Shown: positions 55,382 to 64,000 of the stretch, in pieces
Layout: each line of letters starts with the position of its first letter
How positions within the stretch are numbered: position 1 is the stretch's first letter
Assembly: GCF_034263275.1 (NCBI RefSeq)
Contig: NZ_CP139559.1
Coordinates: 2,914,001-2,978,000 of the forward strand
Direction: 5' to 3'
Source of the DNA: Mucilaginibacter sp. cycad4
GTDB lineage: Bacteria; Bacteroidota; Bacteroidia; Sphingobacteriales; Sphingobacteriaceae
DNA length: 64,000 nucleotides
Notes under the pieces: model-generated
Told to the model about the DNA's origin: nothing
The model's database searches: none
Seen by the model: the letters and a program-made list of their open reading frames with translations, nothing else
Made by a program: the position numbers and the translations under genes

Positions 55382-56587
55382 CTATTTGTCCAGCACCTGT
55401 TGATAAAACTGCAGCGTTTGCCTCGCCACTATATCGATATCAAAACATCGTTTTACCTTTTCATTGCCTGCTAAAGCAAGTCGCAACCGTTTTTCAGGCT
55501 CATTGAGCAGCGTAATTATTGCCGATGCCAATTGCTCAACATCGTCGGGATCTACCAGCAAGCCATTAACGTCATCATCAACAAGTTCGGGACCGGATGT
55601 ACGGTTTGAATTGATCACCGCCGTTCCGCATGCCATAGCTTCTAACGGCGCAAGTGCAAAAGCTTCGGCATATGATGGGAATACCGCCACTGCCGAATTA
55701 TTTAAACAGTTATAAAGTTCATCCCTCTCAACATGTCCTTTAAACTCAACGCTACTTTTTGCATCCTTATGCAAACGGGCAGTTACTTTATTTACCGGGC
55801 CCTTCCCTAATATCAGTAATCGGGCATCGGGAACCTGTTTTATAACTATATTCCAGGCCTCAGCTAACTGAAAAACACCCTTCTTTTGAACAAGGCTACC
55901 TGTAAATACCACCTGTTTTGCCCCCCGCACGTTGCTGCCTCCAGTGGCTATGCTTGTATCTATACCATTATACAACACCGTGATGGGCTTGTTGTACGAC
56001 AGGTAATCAGCACTTTTCCCTGCGGTATAGGCGCTTGCACTGCTGACGGCTGCCGCGCGGTTTAAAATATCCTGCTCCATTTTTAAAACATGCGGCGCAA
56101 TCGTTATCCCTGCCTCGGTATTGAAGTAGGTAATGGAACCATGCAATTTAACAACTAAAGGAACAGGTAATGCAAGGAACGGTACATATGTTTTACAAAA
56201 CCTGATATAATCATTATAATCGGGCATTTCAATAATATCGATCTGCTCAATGGTAATGATATGCTCCAGTTTTTTTTGATAAGCGGCAAGGCTTCTTTTT
56301 ATATCCCGTTGGGTAATACCCGTATCCAGTAATATCCTGTTAAGCATCCGTACCCCGGCCGACCGCTGATTTTCAAACCATCTGTCATCAATGCCCCAGC
56401 GATATCTCAAAACTTTTACACCTTCATCTTCAAATTCATCTGCGCCTCCGTATCCGCGGCTATACAATCCGGCAACAATTACCTTATGCCCCAGCTTTAC
56501 CATTTGCCCGGCAATGAGCCGCACATAGGTTCCAATACCGCCATGCGGTCCGGGAGGATATTCATCACACAGGTATAAAATGTTCAT
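55382..56587 (-). CDS. Glycosyltransferase family 4
   Basis: 401 residues, GT-B fold. The N-terminal domain begins MNILYLCDEYPPGPHGGIGT with the typical glycine-rich acceptor loop. The C-terminal domain has VVFTGSLVQKKGV, RLLILGKGP, and the donor motif EAFALAPLEAMACG (E-x7-E). It transfers a sugar from a nucleotide donor to a growing lipid-linked oligosaccharide. It overlaps the flippase gene by 4 bases, so both are on one transcript. Confidence 0.93.
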   Translation of the reverse strand: MNILYLCDEYPPGPHGGIGTYVRLIAGQMVKLGHKVIVAGLYSRGYGGADEFEDEGVKVLRYRWGIDDRWFENQRSAGVRMLNRILLDTGITQRDIKRSLAAYQKKLEHIITIEQIDIIEMPDYNDYIRFCKTYVPFLALPVPLVVKLHGSITYFNTEAGITIAPHVLKMEQDILNRAAAVSSASAYTAGKSADYLSYNKPITVLYNGIDTSIATGGSNVRGAKQVVFTGSLVQKKGVFQLAEAWNIVIKQVPDARLLILGKGPVNKVTARLHKDAKSSVEFKGHVERDELYNCLNNSAVAVFPSYAEAFALAPLEAMACGTAVINSNRTSGPELVDDDVNGLLVDPDDVEQLASAIITLLNEPEKRLRLALAGNEKVKRCFDIDIVARQTLQFYQQVLDK

Positions 56588-57996
56588 TGCGCTAAAAACT
56601 GTTTGCTGTTTTGAATATTACGACTGCTCAATTGTTTTGACACTAAAGCTATTAACAGATAAAAAACTATCCCCAATAAAAGCCTGAACAAGAAATGTAT
56701 GTTTATTGAGGCTGTTATAAACCAGCCGCCTAAAGCAGTGGGGAGCAGTATTATAAATGGGCGTAGGCTGATATACATAATATTTTTATTCACCAACCTG
56801 TAATAGAGTACCGCCTGCAATATATTGGTAATTAAAAATGCCGCAGCCGAACCAATACCATTAAACAGCGGGATCAATATCAGGTTAAGGGTAATATTTG
56901 TTATAGCACAGGTTACAGTAACAGATGATACGGCCCTGTACTTTTTAACACTGAAGCTTAACGACCAAAGCAGGTTTATAAAAAACTGCAAGGGGATACA
57001 CAACGACAGGATCAAAAACTCGGTAGCGTTGGCAGCGCCATATTTACCGCCGGTTATCATTCCTACAACAGGTGTCCAAAGTATATTAAAGATGAGGGGT
57101 AATAGCATAGCCAACAGCAACTCGGCAGTATTAAAGGAATTTACCTGCTCCTGCAATTGATTAGGTGGCTTTAAGGCCATTAACCGTGACAGGCGCGGCA
57201 AAATAACGGGGGCTATGATAAGCATGGGCAAACGGGACAGCTCATAGGCCCGGTAAGCGAAACTATAGTCGGCCAGGACCGTTTTGCTTGCCATAAAACC
57301 CAGCAGCAGCCAATCCATTCGCGACAGGCTCATATCAAATATTACTGATACATACTGCGCCGTGGCCTCTTTAAGCAACTTTTTATAAGCCCGAAATTGA
57401 AATTTAAAGCTAAAATCTGTTTTCGTGATAACATAGATGAGTAAAGCCAGTAATTCGGCCCCGGCTGTACCTATCATTACCATAACGATAGAACAAACCT
57501 GTAGCTGATGTACCGCAATAAGATAAAACGCCCCACAAACCCTTAAGCTGTTACTTATAATTGCGATTATGCCATAGGGCGTAAATTTTTCCTTTGCGTT
57601 TAAAAACTGCTTTAACGGAATACCCAGGAAAAGCAAACCCTGCGCTATAAAAAACCAAGGCAGCGCCTGGTAAATATTGTCACGCAAGACTAAACTTAGT
57701 AATAACAGCACGCCCAGGGTTACAAAAAAAGTAACGAGTGAATGGAACAAAAATGCCGCTGCCGTCCAATCCGACCGTTGTGAGGCTGCTATACGCCTGA
57801 TCACTACCTGCTCCAGTCCAAACCCCAGGATGGTAGTAACAAATATCGATAAGGCATTCATCCAGCTAATGGCCCCAAAGCTGTCTTTACTCAGGTAAAC
57901 AGAAATAACGTAAAAAAAGATACTGCCAAGCACCTGCAATGCAAGTGCCTGCAAACCTGATGAAAAAAACCTGATGAACACTTTACTCCTGAGCAA
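56584..57996 (-). CDS. Polysaccharide flippase (Wzx, MATE-like fold)
   Basis: 470 residues with about 12-14 hydrophobic helices. Helices such as GSIFFYVISVYLSKDSFGAI and the polar interhelical loops fit the Wzx/MOP superfamily that moves lipid-linked repeat units across the inner membrane. It is the first gene of a two-gene minus-strand unit with the GT4 gene. It lies divergent from the polymerase-type gene, with 176 bases between them. Confidence 0.88.
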   Translation of the reverse strand: MLRSKVFIRFFSSGLQALALQVLGSIFFYVISVYLSKDSFGAISWMNALSIFVTTILGFGLEQVVIRRIAASQRSDWTAAAFLFHSLVTFFVTLGVLLLLSLVLRDNIYQALPWFFIAQGLLFLGIPLKQFLNAKEKFTPYGIIAIISNSLRVCGAFYLIAVHQLQVCSIVMVMIGTAGAELLALLIYVITKTDFSFKFQFRAYKKLLKEATAQYVSVIFDMSLSRMDWLLLGFMASKTVLADYSFAYRAYELSRLPMLIIAPVILPRLSRLMALKPPNQLQEQVNSFNTAELLLAMLLPLIFNILWTPVVGMITGGKYGAANATEFLILSLCIPLQFFINLLWSLSFSVKKYRAVSSVTVTCAITNITLNLILIPLFNGIGSAAAFLITNILQAVLYYRLVNKNIMYISLRPFIILLPTALGGWFITASINIHFLFRLLLGIVFYLLIALVSKQLSSRNIQNSKQFLAQ

Positions 57997-58172
57997 CGCC
58001 GTATATGTTTATACTCTTATACTATTGTTTTTACCGGCCGGTTGCCTGTAACATTTTTATATGCCGGTTAAATATCTGCATATATCAGCACAATAACGAG
58101 GCAACCATTCTATTTTTTGGCACGTAACCTATTTAAACAAAACAATTGCAACAAGGCCGGCAAATCCGGGAA

Positions 58173-59888
58173 ATGAACATCAATAAATATAAAGGAATAA
58201 TGACAATCAGTTTGCCGGGTTTTGATATTAAGAGATGGAAAACTTATGCCGATTGGCGGCTGCTGATCTTCCTGCTGCTGTTTATCAACGTGCGGATCCC
58301 ATTTAAGATAGTGGCGTTGCTTTTTGTTTACATAAGTCAGTTTAACTTTCAATTTGGCTTTAAGCTACGCAATTCAAGGATCCCGTTATTCTATCTGCTC
58401 GTTTTCCCGATAGCTATTGCTGCAGCCGTCATCAACCAAAATTTTGCCAACCTGTATTACATACCCGTTTTTGGCTGGGCATTGATATGCTGGGCGCTGG
58501 CCCTGCTGGCGGTTCACCAGGTTAAGCTGATGATTGATAAAACAGATGCAGAAACCATTTATCGGACACTGATCATTTTTTTTATCATAAACGCAATTTT
58601 CTCGGCAGGTAACCTAATGCATATCATGTGGATAACCAAAAGCATTAACCCCTATGCTTTTATGGGCATGCATCAACACTATTATATCAATACCGGCGAT
58701 GATATAATGGGCATAAGCTTTGACATTTCATCAACCAATGCTGTTATCTGTGCTTTCGGTGTGTTTTACTTCATTTATAAGAATAGTTTGCCTATGATGA
58801 TCGTATGCATGAGCACACTGGCACTTACCTACAGTAACCTCATCAGCATTTTGGTACTGCTGATCCTCATTTTCATTTTTGTTTTTAAAACCACGCGCAA
58901 TCAAAAAAGCTTGATAGTAGTGGCCCTGATGCTTTATGTGATCTCCATGGTCAAAATATCGCCGCAAAATGAAAAGTATATTAACCAGGTTACTGCAAGT
59001 ACACTGCAGGAAAACCGTATTGAAAAACAGGGCCAGGCGCCAGTGCAGGCAACAACTGCCAATCCCGGCGGGCAATTGATGACCAGGGATGAACAAAGAA
59101 GAAAATTTGCACAGAACTACCTGGACAGCCTGAGCCAGATTCAGGCAAAAAAGGAAAAACTAAACGAGCTTGATAAAAAGATCAAAGGCTTACCGCTTAC
59201 CGATGATGGCAGGCTGTACATTCCCGGCCCTAATACTCACTTTGCGGAATTTTATAACACCGGCGAAATGACGTCCGACAGACAGCAACTTATCGATTGT
59301 ATAACTGCTCACAAGGCTCAGCTACCACTTTGTCGGCTTGAGCCCTTCAACCCCGCGTTGCCTGGAAAGATCACCGGCGCTATACAAACCTTTAACTATT
59401 TTACCAGTCATCCCTTACAAAGTATAGTAGGCTTAGCTCCCGGAAATTTTTCATCCAAAATAGCTTTCAGGGCGGTTGGCGCCGGTATCAGGGGTAATTA
59501 TCCCCCCAAATACATCTATATCAACCCGGCGTTTATGCATAACCATTTAGATCTGTACCTGAGCTTTTTCAGCAAGGATGCTGGTTTCCGTTCGGTACGT
59601 AATAACCCCTACTCCACTTACGATCAAATGCTGAGTGAATACGGTATCCTCGGCTTGCTTGCCCTGCTTATATTTTACATTGGCTTTTTTGCCCGGCATT
59701 ATAAAAAGCTTAGTTATGGTTTGCCTGTACTGATGATGGTAACGGGCATATTTTTTCTTGATTACTGGTTTGAGCAACTCTCGGCACTGGTAATTTTTGA
59801 ATTAATGTTATTCCTCAATATAAAAGAAACTACTCCCCCCGATTTGAAAACAAAAACTACAGTGCAGGAGGAACTTGCGTATGCATAA
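58173..59888 (+). CDS. O-antigen polymerase/ligase-type membrane protein (Wzy-like)
   Basis: The start at ATG 58173 (MNINKYKGIMTISL) is chosen over TTG at 58146; another ATG at 58200 is possible. About 571 residues, ten or more hydrophobic helices. A long hydrophilic loop (about 280-440) has an unusual glutamine/lysine-rich coiled-coil-like segment (QAKKEKLNELDKKIKG) before the conserved HPLQSIVGLAPGNFSSK and the later HNHLDLYLSFFSKD. The loop histidine/arginine pattern suits the Wzy/WaaL family. It joins repeat units in the periplasmic face of the inner membrane. It overlaps the next gene by 8 bases. Confidence 0.8.
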   Translation: MNINKYKGIMTISLPGFDIKRWKTYADWRLLIFLLLFINVRIPFKIVALLFVYISQFNFQFGFKLRNSRIPLFYLLVFPIAIAAAVINQNFANLYYIPVFGWALICWALALLAVHQVKLMIDKTDAETIYRTLIIFFIINAIFSAGNLMHIMWITKSINPYAFMGMHQHYYINTGDDIMGISFDISSTNAVICAFGVFYFIYKNSLPMMIVCMSTLALTYSNLISILVLLILIFIFVFKTTRNQKSLIVVALMLYVISMVKISPQNEKYINQVTASTLQENRIEKQGQAPVQATTANPGGQLMTRDEQRRKFAQNYLDSLSQIQAKKEKLNELDKKIKGLPLTDDGRLYIPGPNTHFAEFYNTGEMTSDRQQLIDCITAHKAQLPLCRLEPFNPALPGKITGAIQTFNYFTSHPLQSIVGLAPGNFSSKIAFRAVGAGIRGNYPPKYIYINPAFMHNHLDLYLSFFSKDAGFRSVRNNPYSTYDQMLSEYGILGLLALLIFYIGFFARHYKKLSYGLPVLMMVTGIFFLDYWFEQLSALVIFELMLFLNIKETTPPDLKTKTTVQEELAYA

Positions 59889-60900
59889 CCCTCAAATTAC
59901 TGTTTTAATGCCTGCTTATAATGCCGGTAAATATATCCGCGAAGCCATTACATCGGTACTTGAACAATCGTTTACTGATTTTGAGCTGCTCATTGTAAAT
60001 GATGGCTCAACTGATGATACGCTTGATATTATTAAATCATTTAACGATGAGCGTATAGTGGTTTTGAGCCAGGAAAACAAAGGCGTAGCTGCTGCCCTCA
60101 ATAACGGTTTAAACCACGCCCGGGCACCTTATATTGCCCGTTTTGATGCCGATGATGTATGTTATCCTTACCGCCTGCAGGTTCAGTATGATTTCATCAC
60201 ATCACATCCTTATTATAGCATTATTGGTTCGGGTGTTGATTATACTGATGTTAACGGCAACCTGATATTTACCTGGCAGCCTGATGCCCTGAGCCATAAC
60301 GAGATCAGGCAGCTCAGTTACAGGATTTGTCCTTTCATTCACTCCAGTGTGTTTTATAAGCGTGATGCCGTTTTAAATGCGGGTGGCTATAATGAGTTGG
60401 CCTATACTTTTGAAGACCATTTTTTGTGGGCAGGTATCCTTAAGCACGAAAAGGCTTTTAACCTTAATCAACCGCTCATCAAAGTAAGGCTCAATGCCGA
60501 GTCTGTTACCATTGATGAAAAATGGCGTACAGGAAAATTCAGGCAGATTAAATACAATACCCTACGCAAGGGGAACATTACCGAAGCCGAAGGAAGGCAG
60601 TTATCCGAGATCGGTATTAAACAGTTATCTCCACGCATCAAAAGGGGAGCTTATTATGCCCTGCTCGGCAAAAAATATCTATGGAATAATTATCAGCCGG
60701 AAAAGGCAAGGAAAAACCTGCTCAAAACGCTATCCATCAGTCCGCTGCATCTCAAAAATTATTTTTTACTGCTGATGTCATTCTTGCCCGAACGTACACT
60801 GACCAGGTTATACCAATTAGGTAAGCGCAATTTCCGTTTACCTGAAGCCGAACTGCCAACTGCTGTTTTAAATCAAAAGGAATTAAATTATGGCAGCTAA
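59881..60900 (+). CDS. Glycosyltransferase family 2
   Basis: About 339 residues. The ATG at 59881 is chosen; a TTG at 59875 is two codons upstream. The GT-A fold is seen as ITVLMPAYNAGKYIREAI, LLIVNDGSTDDT, the metal site RFDADDVCY and the catalytic-base region YTFEDHFLW. Domain size is normal. It overlaps both neighbours by a few bases and is in the middle of the operon. Confidence 0.93.
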   Translation: MHNPQITVLMPAYNAGKYIREAITSVLEQSFTDFELLIVNDGSTDDTLDIIKSFNDERIVVLSQENKGVAAALNNGLNHARAPYIARFDADDVCYPYRLQVQYDFITSHPYYSIIGSGVDYTDVNGNLIFTWQPDALSHNEIRQLSYRICPFIHSSVFYKRDAVLNAGGYNELAYTFEDHFLWAGILKHEKAFNLNQPLIKVRLNAESVTIDEKWRTGKFRQIKYNTLRKGNITEAEGRQLSEIGIKQLSPRIKRGAYYALLGKKYLWNNYQPEKARKNLLKTLSISPLHLKNYFLLLMSFLPERTLTRLYQLGKRNFRLPEAELPTAVLNQKELNYGS

Positions 60901-62092
60901 AAAGATAAAAGTGTTTGTTGATGCGCACTCCTTTGATAAAGAATTTCAGGGGGCGCAAACTTTTATACGCGAATTATATAACCACCTGCTGGCCGAACGC
61001 CCGGACATAGATATTTACATCGGCGCCCGCGATACCGATAATATCCGCAGATTGTTCCCGCTGTTGCCCCCGCAAAACATATTGCCTTATAAAAACCGGG
61101 GAGTCAACATCCTGCGCTTTGTTTTTGATATACCGGCCTACATCAAAAAATACAGGTTTGATTTTGCACATTTTCAATACATCAGCCCTAAAAAAATAGT
61201 TGGCTGCAGGTACATAGTAACCATGCACGATATGCTGTTTAACGATTTCGGGAAGGAGTTTCCCATCCTGTTCAGCATACCGCGCAATTACCTTTTTGGC
61301 CGCAGCATTAAAAATGCCGATGTCAAAACTACTGTATCCGATTACTCAAAAGAGCGAATTTGTGATTATTACCAGATCCCGGCCCATGAGGTGCATATCA
61401 TCCAAAACGGGGTAAGCAACTCATTGCTGCAATACCAGGCATCAAAACAGGAGGCAGAAGATTGGGTAGCAGAAAAATTCGGTATAAGAAATTTCATCCT
61501 GTATACCAGCCGTATTGAACCCCGCAAAAACCACCTTTTGTTACTGCAAAAGTATTTAAAACTGAAACTGTACGAAAAAGGCATTGGCCTGGTGTTCATT
61601 GGTAAAGCATCCATAAAAACGCCGGGCTTAGCCAGGCTCATCAAGAGCCTTACGCCTGAGCAACGGCGTTTTTTCAGGTGGGTACCGCAGGCAGAGCAGG
61701 CCGACCTCGCGGCTTTTTACCGGGCCTGCAGGCTGTTTGTATATCCCTCAAAAGCCGAAGGCTTTGGTATCCCGCCGCTTGAAGCAGCCATTTGTAGCGC
61801 ACCTGTATTATGCTCGGCAGAAACGGCTATGAAAAATTTCTACTTTTTTGCACCATATACTTTTAACCCGGCCAACCATACCGATTTTGAGCAAAAGCTA
61901 CTACTTGCCGCACAGCAACCACCCGGCGATTCCTTCACAAGCCGGGTAGCGCGGCATGTTGAACAGCAATACCACTGGCAAAAAAGCAGCACCATATTTT
62001 ACAACTTGTTACAAGCAAATTTTCATTGTCATGAAACTAAAAATAGCGATCTTAGGCACGAGGGGCATCCCGAACTACTATGGCGGGTTTGA
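60890..62092 (+). CDS. Glycosyltransferase family 4
   Basis: 400 residues with GT-B fold. The C-terminal part has FILYTSRIEPRKNH, LVFIGKASIKTPG and PSKAEGFGIPPLEAAICS with the E-x7-E donor motif. The N-terminus KKIKVFVDAHSFDKEFQGAQ is typical of mannosyltransferase-type enzymes. It overlaps the previous gene by 11 bases. Its last 62 bases overlap the next gene in another frame, an unusually long overlap, so its real end may be read differently or the C-terminal tail may be dispensable. Confidence 0.88.
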   Translation: MAAKKIKVFVDAHSFDKEFQGAQTFIRELYNHLLAERPDIDIYIGARDTDNIRRLFPLLPPQNILPYKNRGVNILRFVFDIPAYIKKYRFDFAHFQYISPKKIVGCRYIVTMHDMLFNDFGKEFPILFSIPRNYLFGRSIKNADVKTTVSDYSKERICDYYQIPAHEVHIIQNGVSNSLLQYQASKQEAEDWVAEKFGIRNFILYTSRIEPRKNHLLLLQKYLKLKLYEKGIGLVFIGKASIKTPGLARLIKSLTPEQRRFFRWVPQAEQADLAAFYRACRLFVYPSKAEGFGIPPLEAAICSAPVLCSAETAMKNFYFFAPYTFNPANHTDFEQKLLLAAQQPPGDSFTSRVARHVEQQYHWQKSSTIFYNLLQANFHCHETKNSDLRHEGHPELLWRV

Positions 62093-63155
62093 GCATATTT
62101 CCGAATATGTATCGGCCGGTTTGGTAAAAAAAGGGCATTCAGTTACCGTTTATAACTCACACAACCACCCTTATGAAGCCGATACCTGGAACGGCGTTAA
62201 CATTGTACATTGTTACGATCCGGAGTATCTGATAGGCACTGCCGGGCAGTTTGCCTATGATTTTAACTGCCTTATGGATGCCCGTAAACGTAAGTTTGAT
62301 GTGGTACTGCTTATGGGCTACACCAGCAGCTCGGTTTGGGGGCACCTTTACCCGTCCAACAGCGTTATCATTACCAATATGGATGGATTGGAGTGGAAAC
62401 GCTCCAAATACTCAAAACCGGTACAACAATTTTTGAAATACGCAGAAAAGCTGGCCGTGAAACATAGCCAATATTATATCTCCGATTCAAGGGTGATCAG
62501 GTCATACCTTAAGGATAAGTACCAGGTCGACAGCCGCTATATCCCCTATGGCGCCGATCTGTTTTCAGACCAGGAACGTGAGCAGTTTGATAAAAGTGAG
62601 GTACTTAAGGAAGATTATTTTTTGCTGATGGCCCGTATGGAACCCGAAAACAACATCGAAACTATTTTAGAAGGTTTTAACAACAGTTCATCAAAAAAAA
62701 GCTTTATGGTTTTGGGCGATACCAGTAACCGCTTTGGCAAATTCATAACTCACCGGTTTAAAAACGACGACCGCATCCAGTTTAAAGGCGCTAATTTTGA
62801 TAATTCGGTTGTAAGGGCGCTTCAAAACAACAGCTACCTATATTTTCACGGGCATAGCGTAGGAGGAACTAATCCGTCCCTGCTTGAAGCTATGGCCAGC
62901 GAAGCCCTGATTGCCGCCCATAATAACCCTTTCAATAAATCGGTACTCAACTCAGATGCTTTTTATTTTGATAATGCTAACGAGGTACGCCATTTGGTTG
63001 AGAATGTACAGCGCAAGGATACCGAACGCGAAATGGTAAAAAACAACCTTCACAAAATACAATACCAGTTTAACTGGGAGGTAGTGATCAACGATTACGA
63101 GGATTTTATATTGGAATGCTATCATCAGCAACATGGAAAAGCTATTAAGGCCTGA
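62031..63155 (+). CDS. DUF1972 / GT4 glycosyltransferase (rhamnosyltransferase-like)
   Basis: The start at 62031 (MKLKIAILGTRGIP) begins exactly at the conserved family start; a start at 61956 would add 25 non-conserved residues. 374 residues. GTRGIPNYYGGFEHISEY is the DUF1972 signature, and NMDGLEWKRSKYSK, YIPYGADLF, GHSVGGTNPSLLEAM follow. Such enzymes transfer rhamnose or a related sugar in exopolysaccharide synthesis. It overlaps the preceding gene by 62 bases and the following one by 23. Confidence 0.9.
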   Translation: MKLKIAILGTRGIPNYYGGFEHISEYVSAGLVKKGHSVTVYNSHNHPYEADTWNGVNIVHCYDPEYLIGTAGQFAYDFNCLMDARKRKFDVVLLMGYTSSSVWGHLYPSNSVIITNMDGLEWKRSKYSKPVQQFLKYAEKLAVKHSQYYISDSRVIRSYLKDKYQVDSRYIPYGADLFSDQEREQFDKSEVLKEDYFLLMARMEPENNIETILEGFNNSSSKKSFMVLGDTSNRFGKFITHRFKNDDRIQFKGANFDNSVVRALQNNSYLYFHGHSVGGTNPSLLEAMASEALIAAHNNPFNKSVLNSDAFYFDNANEVRHLVENVQRKDTEREMVKNNLHKIQYQFNWEVVINDYEDFILECYHQQHGKAIKA

Positions 63156-64000
63156 TGATACGCTGAATAACAGGATAAGCTATTACCTGCTGATGCTGTT
63201 ATTGCTGAGCCTGCCGTTCAACCTGTTTTACAGTCACCTGTTTTTAATAGGTTTATCCTTGCATACTATTATACAAATTCGCAAAACTGCTATAAAGCCA
63301 CTATTAACAAGGGCTAACTTTGCCCTGGCTGCTGTTTTTTTGGTAACGCTTTTGAGCATTATTTACACCACCAATAAACCACAGGCTTTTACGGAGTTAG
63401 GCAGGCAGGTTACCATTTTGCTTTTCCCGCTAATCTTTTGCTTTAACCCACTCGATCTGAAAAAATACCGGCATAATTTTTTACTCGTATTTTCATTAGG
63501 CTGCACCATCATTATCACTTACCTTTTTTTACAGGCGCTTTTTACCATAAAATATTATCACCTGCCTTTAAAAGCATTGGCTTCTCCTGCGTTCACAAAC
63601 CACAATTTTTCGGAACCGCTGGAAATCCATGCTACATTTTTCTCCATGCAGATAGCCATAGCGCTGGTTTATCTGCTGTATGTTTTAGTAAGGGAAACAG
63701 TAAAGGCCCGTAAATTTTTCTGGCTCATTTGCTGTGGTATTTTAGCGATGGGAATCCTGCAGCTTAGTTCCAAATCGATATTTATAGCATTGCTGCTTAT
63801 TATAAATATCGCGCTGCCCTGGTTCCTGCTAAAAGGGCGAAGCCGGTTCAGGTTCATAACCATTAGCACGGCACTATTTATAGTGGTGATGGCGGGCATT
63901 TATACCAGGGATACTTTTAAAGAACGATACGTAACCGAGCTAAAAAAAGACCTAAGCCAATCAACCGATGCTGAACTCACCGATCCGCGATTAGCGAGAT
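63133..64000 (+). CDS. O-antigen ligase-type protein, partial (runs off the window)
   Basis: ATG at 63133 (MEKLLRPDDTLNNRISYYL), overlapping the previous gene by 23 bases. The 289 visible residues have about eight hydrophobic helices. HATFFSMQIAIALVYLLYVL and LQLSSKSIFIALLLI are typical of the O-antigen ligase/WaaL family (PF04932), which attaches polymers at the periplasmic side. The C-terminal part lies beyond the right edge. It is probably the last assembly step of the cluster. Confidence 0.82.
   Translation, partial: MEKLLRPDDTLNNRISYYLLMLLLLSLPFNLFYSHLFLIGLSLHTIIQIRKTAIKPLLTRANFALAAVFLVTLLSIIYTTNKPQAFTELGRQVTILLFPLIFCFNPLDLKKYRHNFLLVFSLGCTIIITYLFLQALFTIKYYHLPLKALASPAFTNHNFSEPLEIHATFFSMQIAIALVYLLYVLVRETVKARKFFWLICCGILAMGILQLSSKSIFIALLLIINIALPWFLLKGRSRFRFITISTALFIVVMAGIYTRDTFKERYVTELKKDLSQSTDAELTDPRLAR

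Noticed and set aside
1..64000. tRNA, rRNA, CRISPR array or complete insertion sequence
   Set aside because: I looked for cloverleaf ends, regularly spaced repeats and transposase-like products and found none I could support.

Overview
The window looks like a chromosomal piece of a Bacteroidota bacterium of the family Sphingobacteriaceae, most probably Mucilaginibacter or a close relative. The reasons are a SusC/SusD pair, Omp85 and other outer-membrane barrels, secreted proteins with short signal peptides ending in AQ, ASPIC/VCBS repeat proteins, DUF3857/DUF2723 proteins, few Shine-Dalgarno sites and moderate G+C. No rRNA, tRNA, CRISPR array, complete insertion sequence or prophage was seen. 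The species is an inference, not a direct reading.

Layout. 1-115 is the tail of a GNAT acetyltransferase. 198-10437 (minus strand) is a tight five-gene run: HD phosphohydrolase fused to a Pycsar-type membrane effector, polyphosphate kinase ppk1, an SdiA-regulated-type lipoprotein, a huge metallophosphoesterase/kinase-like/Omp85 fusion, and a GAF protein. Phosphate or polyphosphate chemistry is the common theme. 10714-16498 holds a transglutaminase-like DUF3857 protein and a DUF2723 (GT117-type) membrane glycosyltransferase. 16844-20645 (plus) carries a Wzi/RemB-like barrel and a pair of DNA glycosylases (AlkZ-like and a zincless Fpg/Nei). 20750-24634 holds a secreted protein, an MFS exporter, a membrane protein, a truncated esterase remnant and DUF779. 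24665-27254 is an aldehyde dehydrogenase with a divergent AraC regulator.

27364-28333 (minus) is the most striking spot. A redoxin-fold protein has no cysteine and no methionine except the initiator. It is preceded by two short reading frames whose last codons are cysteine clusters (CCCC and CRCC). This looks like a cysteine-sensing leader controlling a sulfur-sparing protein.

28529-41874 (plus) holds an L,D-transpeptidase and then a SusC/SusD locus with a 14-motif VCBS/ASPIC protein, a vanadium-haloperoxidase/PAP2-like enzyme and a c-heme/VCBS fusion. 41964-46664 is a small glycan locus: GH88, two paralogous lectin-like secreted proteins and TMEM175 on the minus strand, opposed by a divergent single-pass membrane protein with an HTH-like cytoplasmic end and a lectin-like periplasmic end, probably its regulator. 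46718-47363 is a PIN/UPF0175 toxin-antitoxin pair whose antitoxin carries an in-frame amber codon after residue 8. 47441-53908 holds a PQQ/cytochrome c lipoprotein, a DUF885-like protein and an ECF sigma factor with a cognate membrane protein that ends in a predicted outer-membrane barrel. 54200 onward is a small zinc-ribbon protein and then an exopolysaccharide/O-antigen cluster (five glycosyltransferases, flippase, Wzy-like polymerase, ligase) that runs off the right edge.
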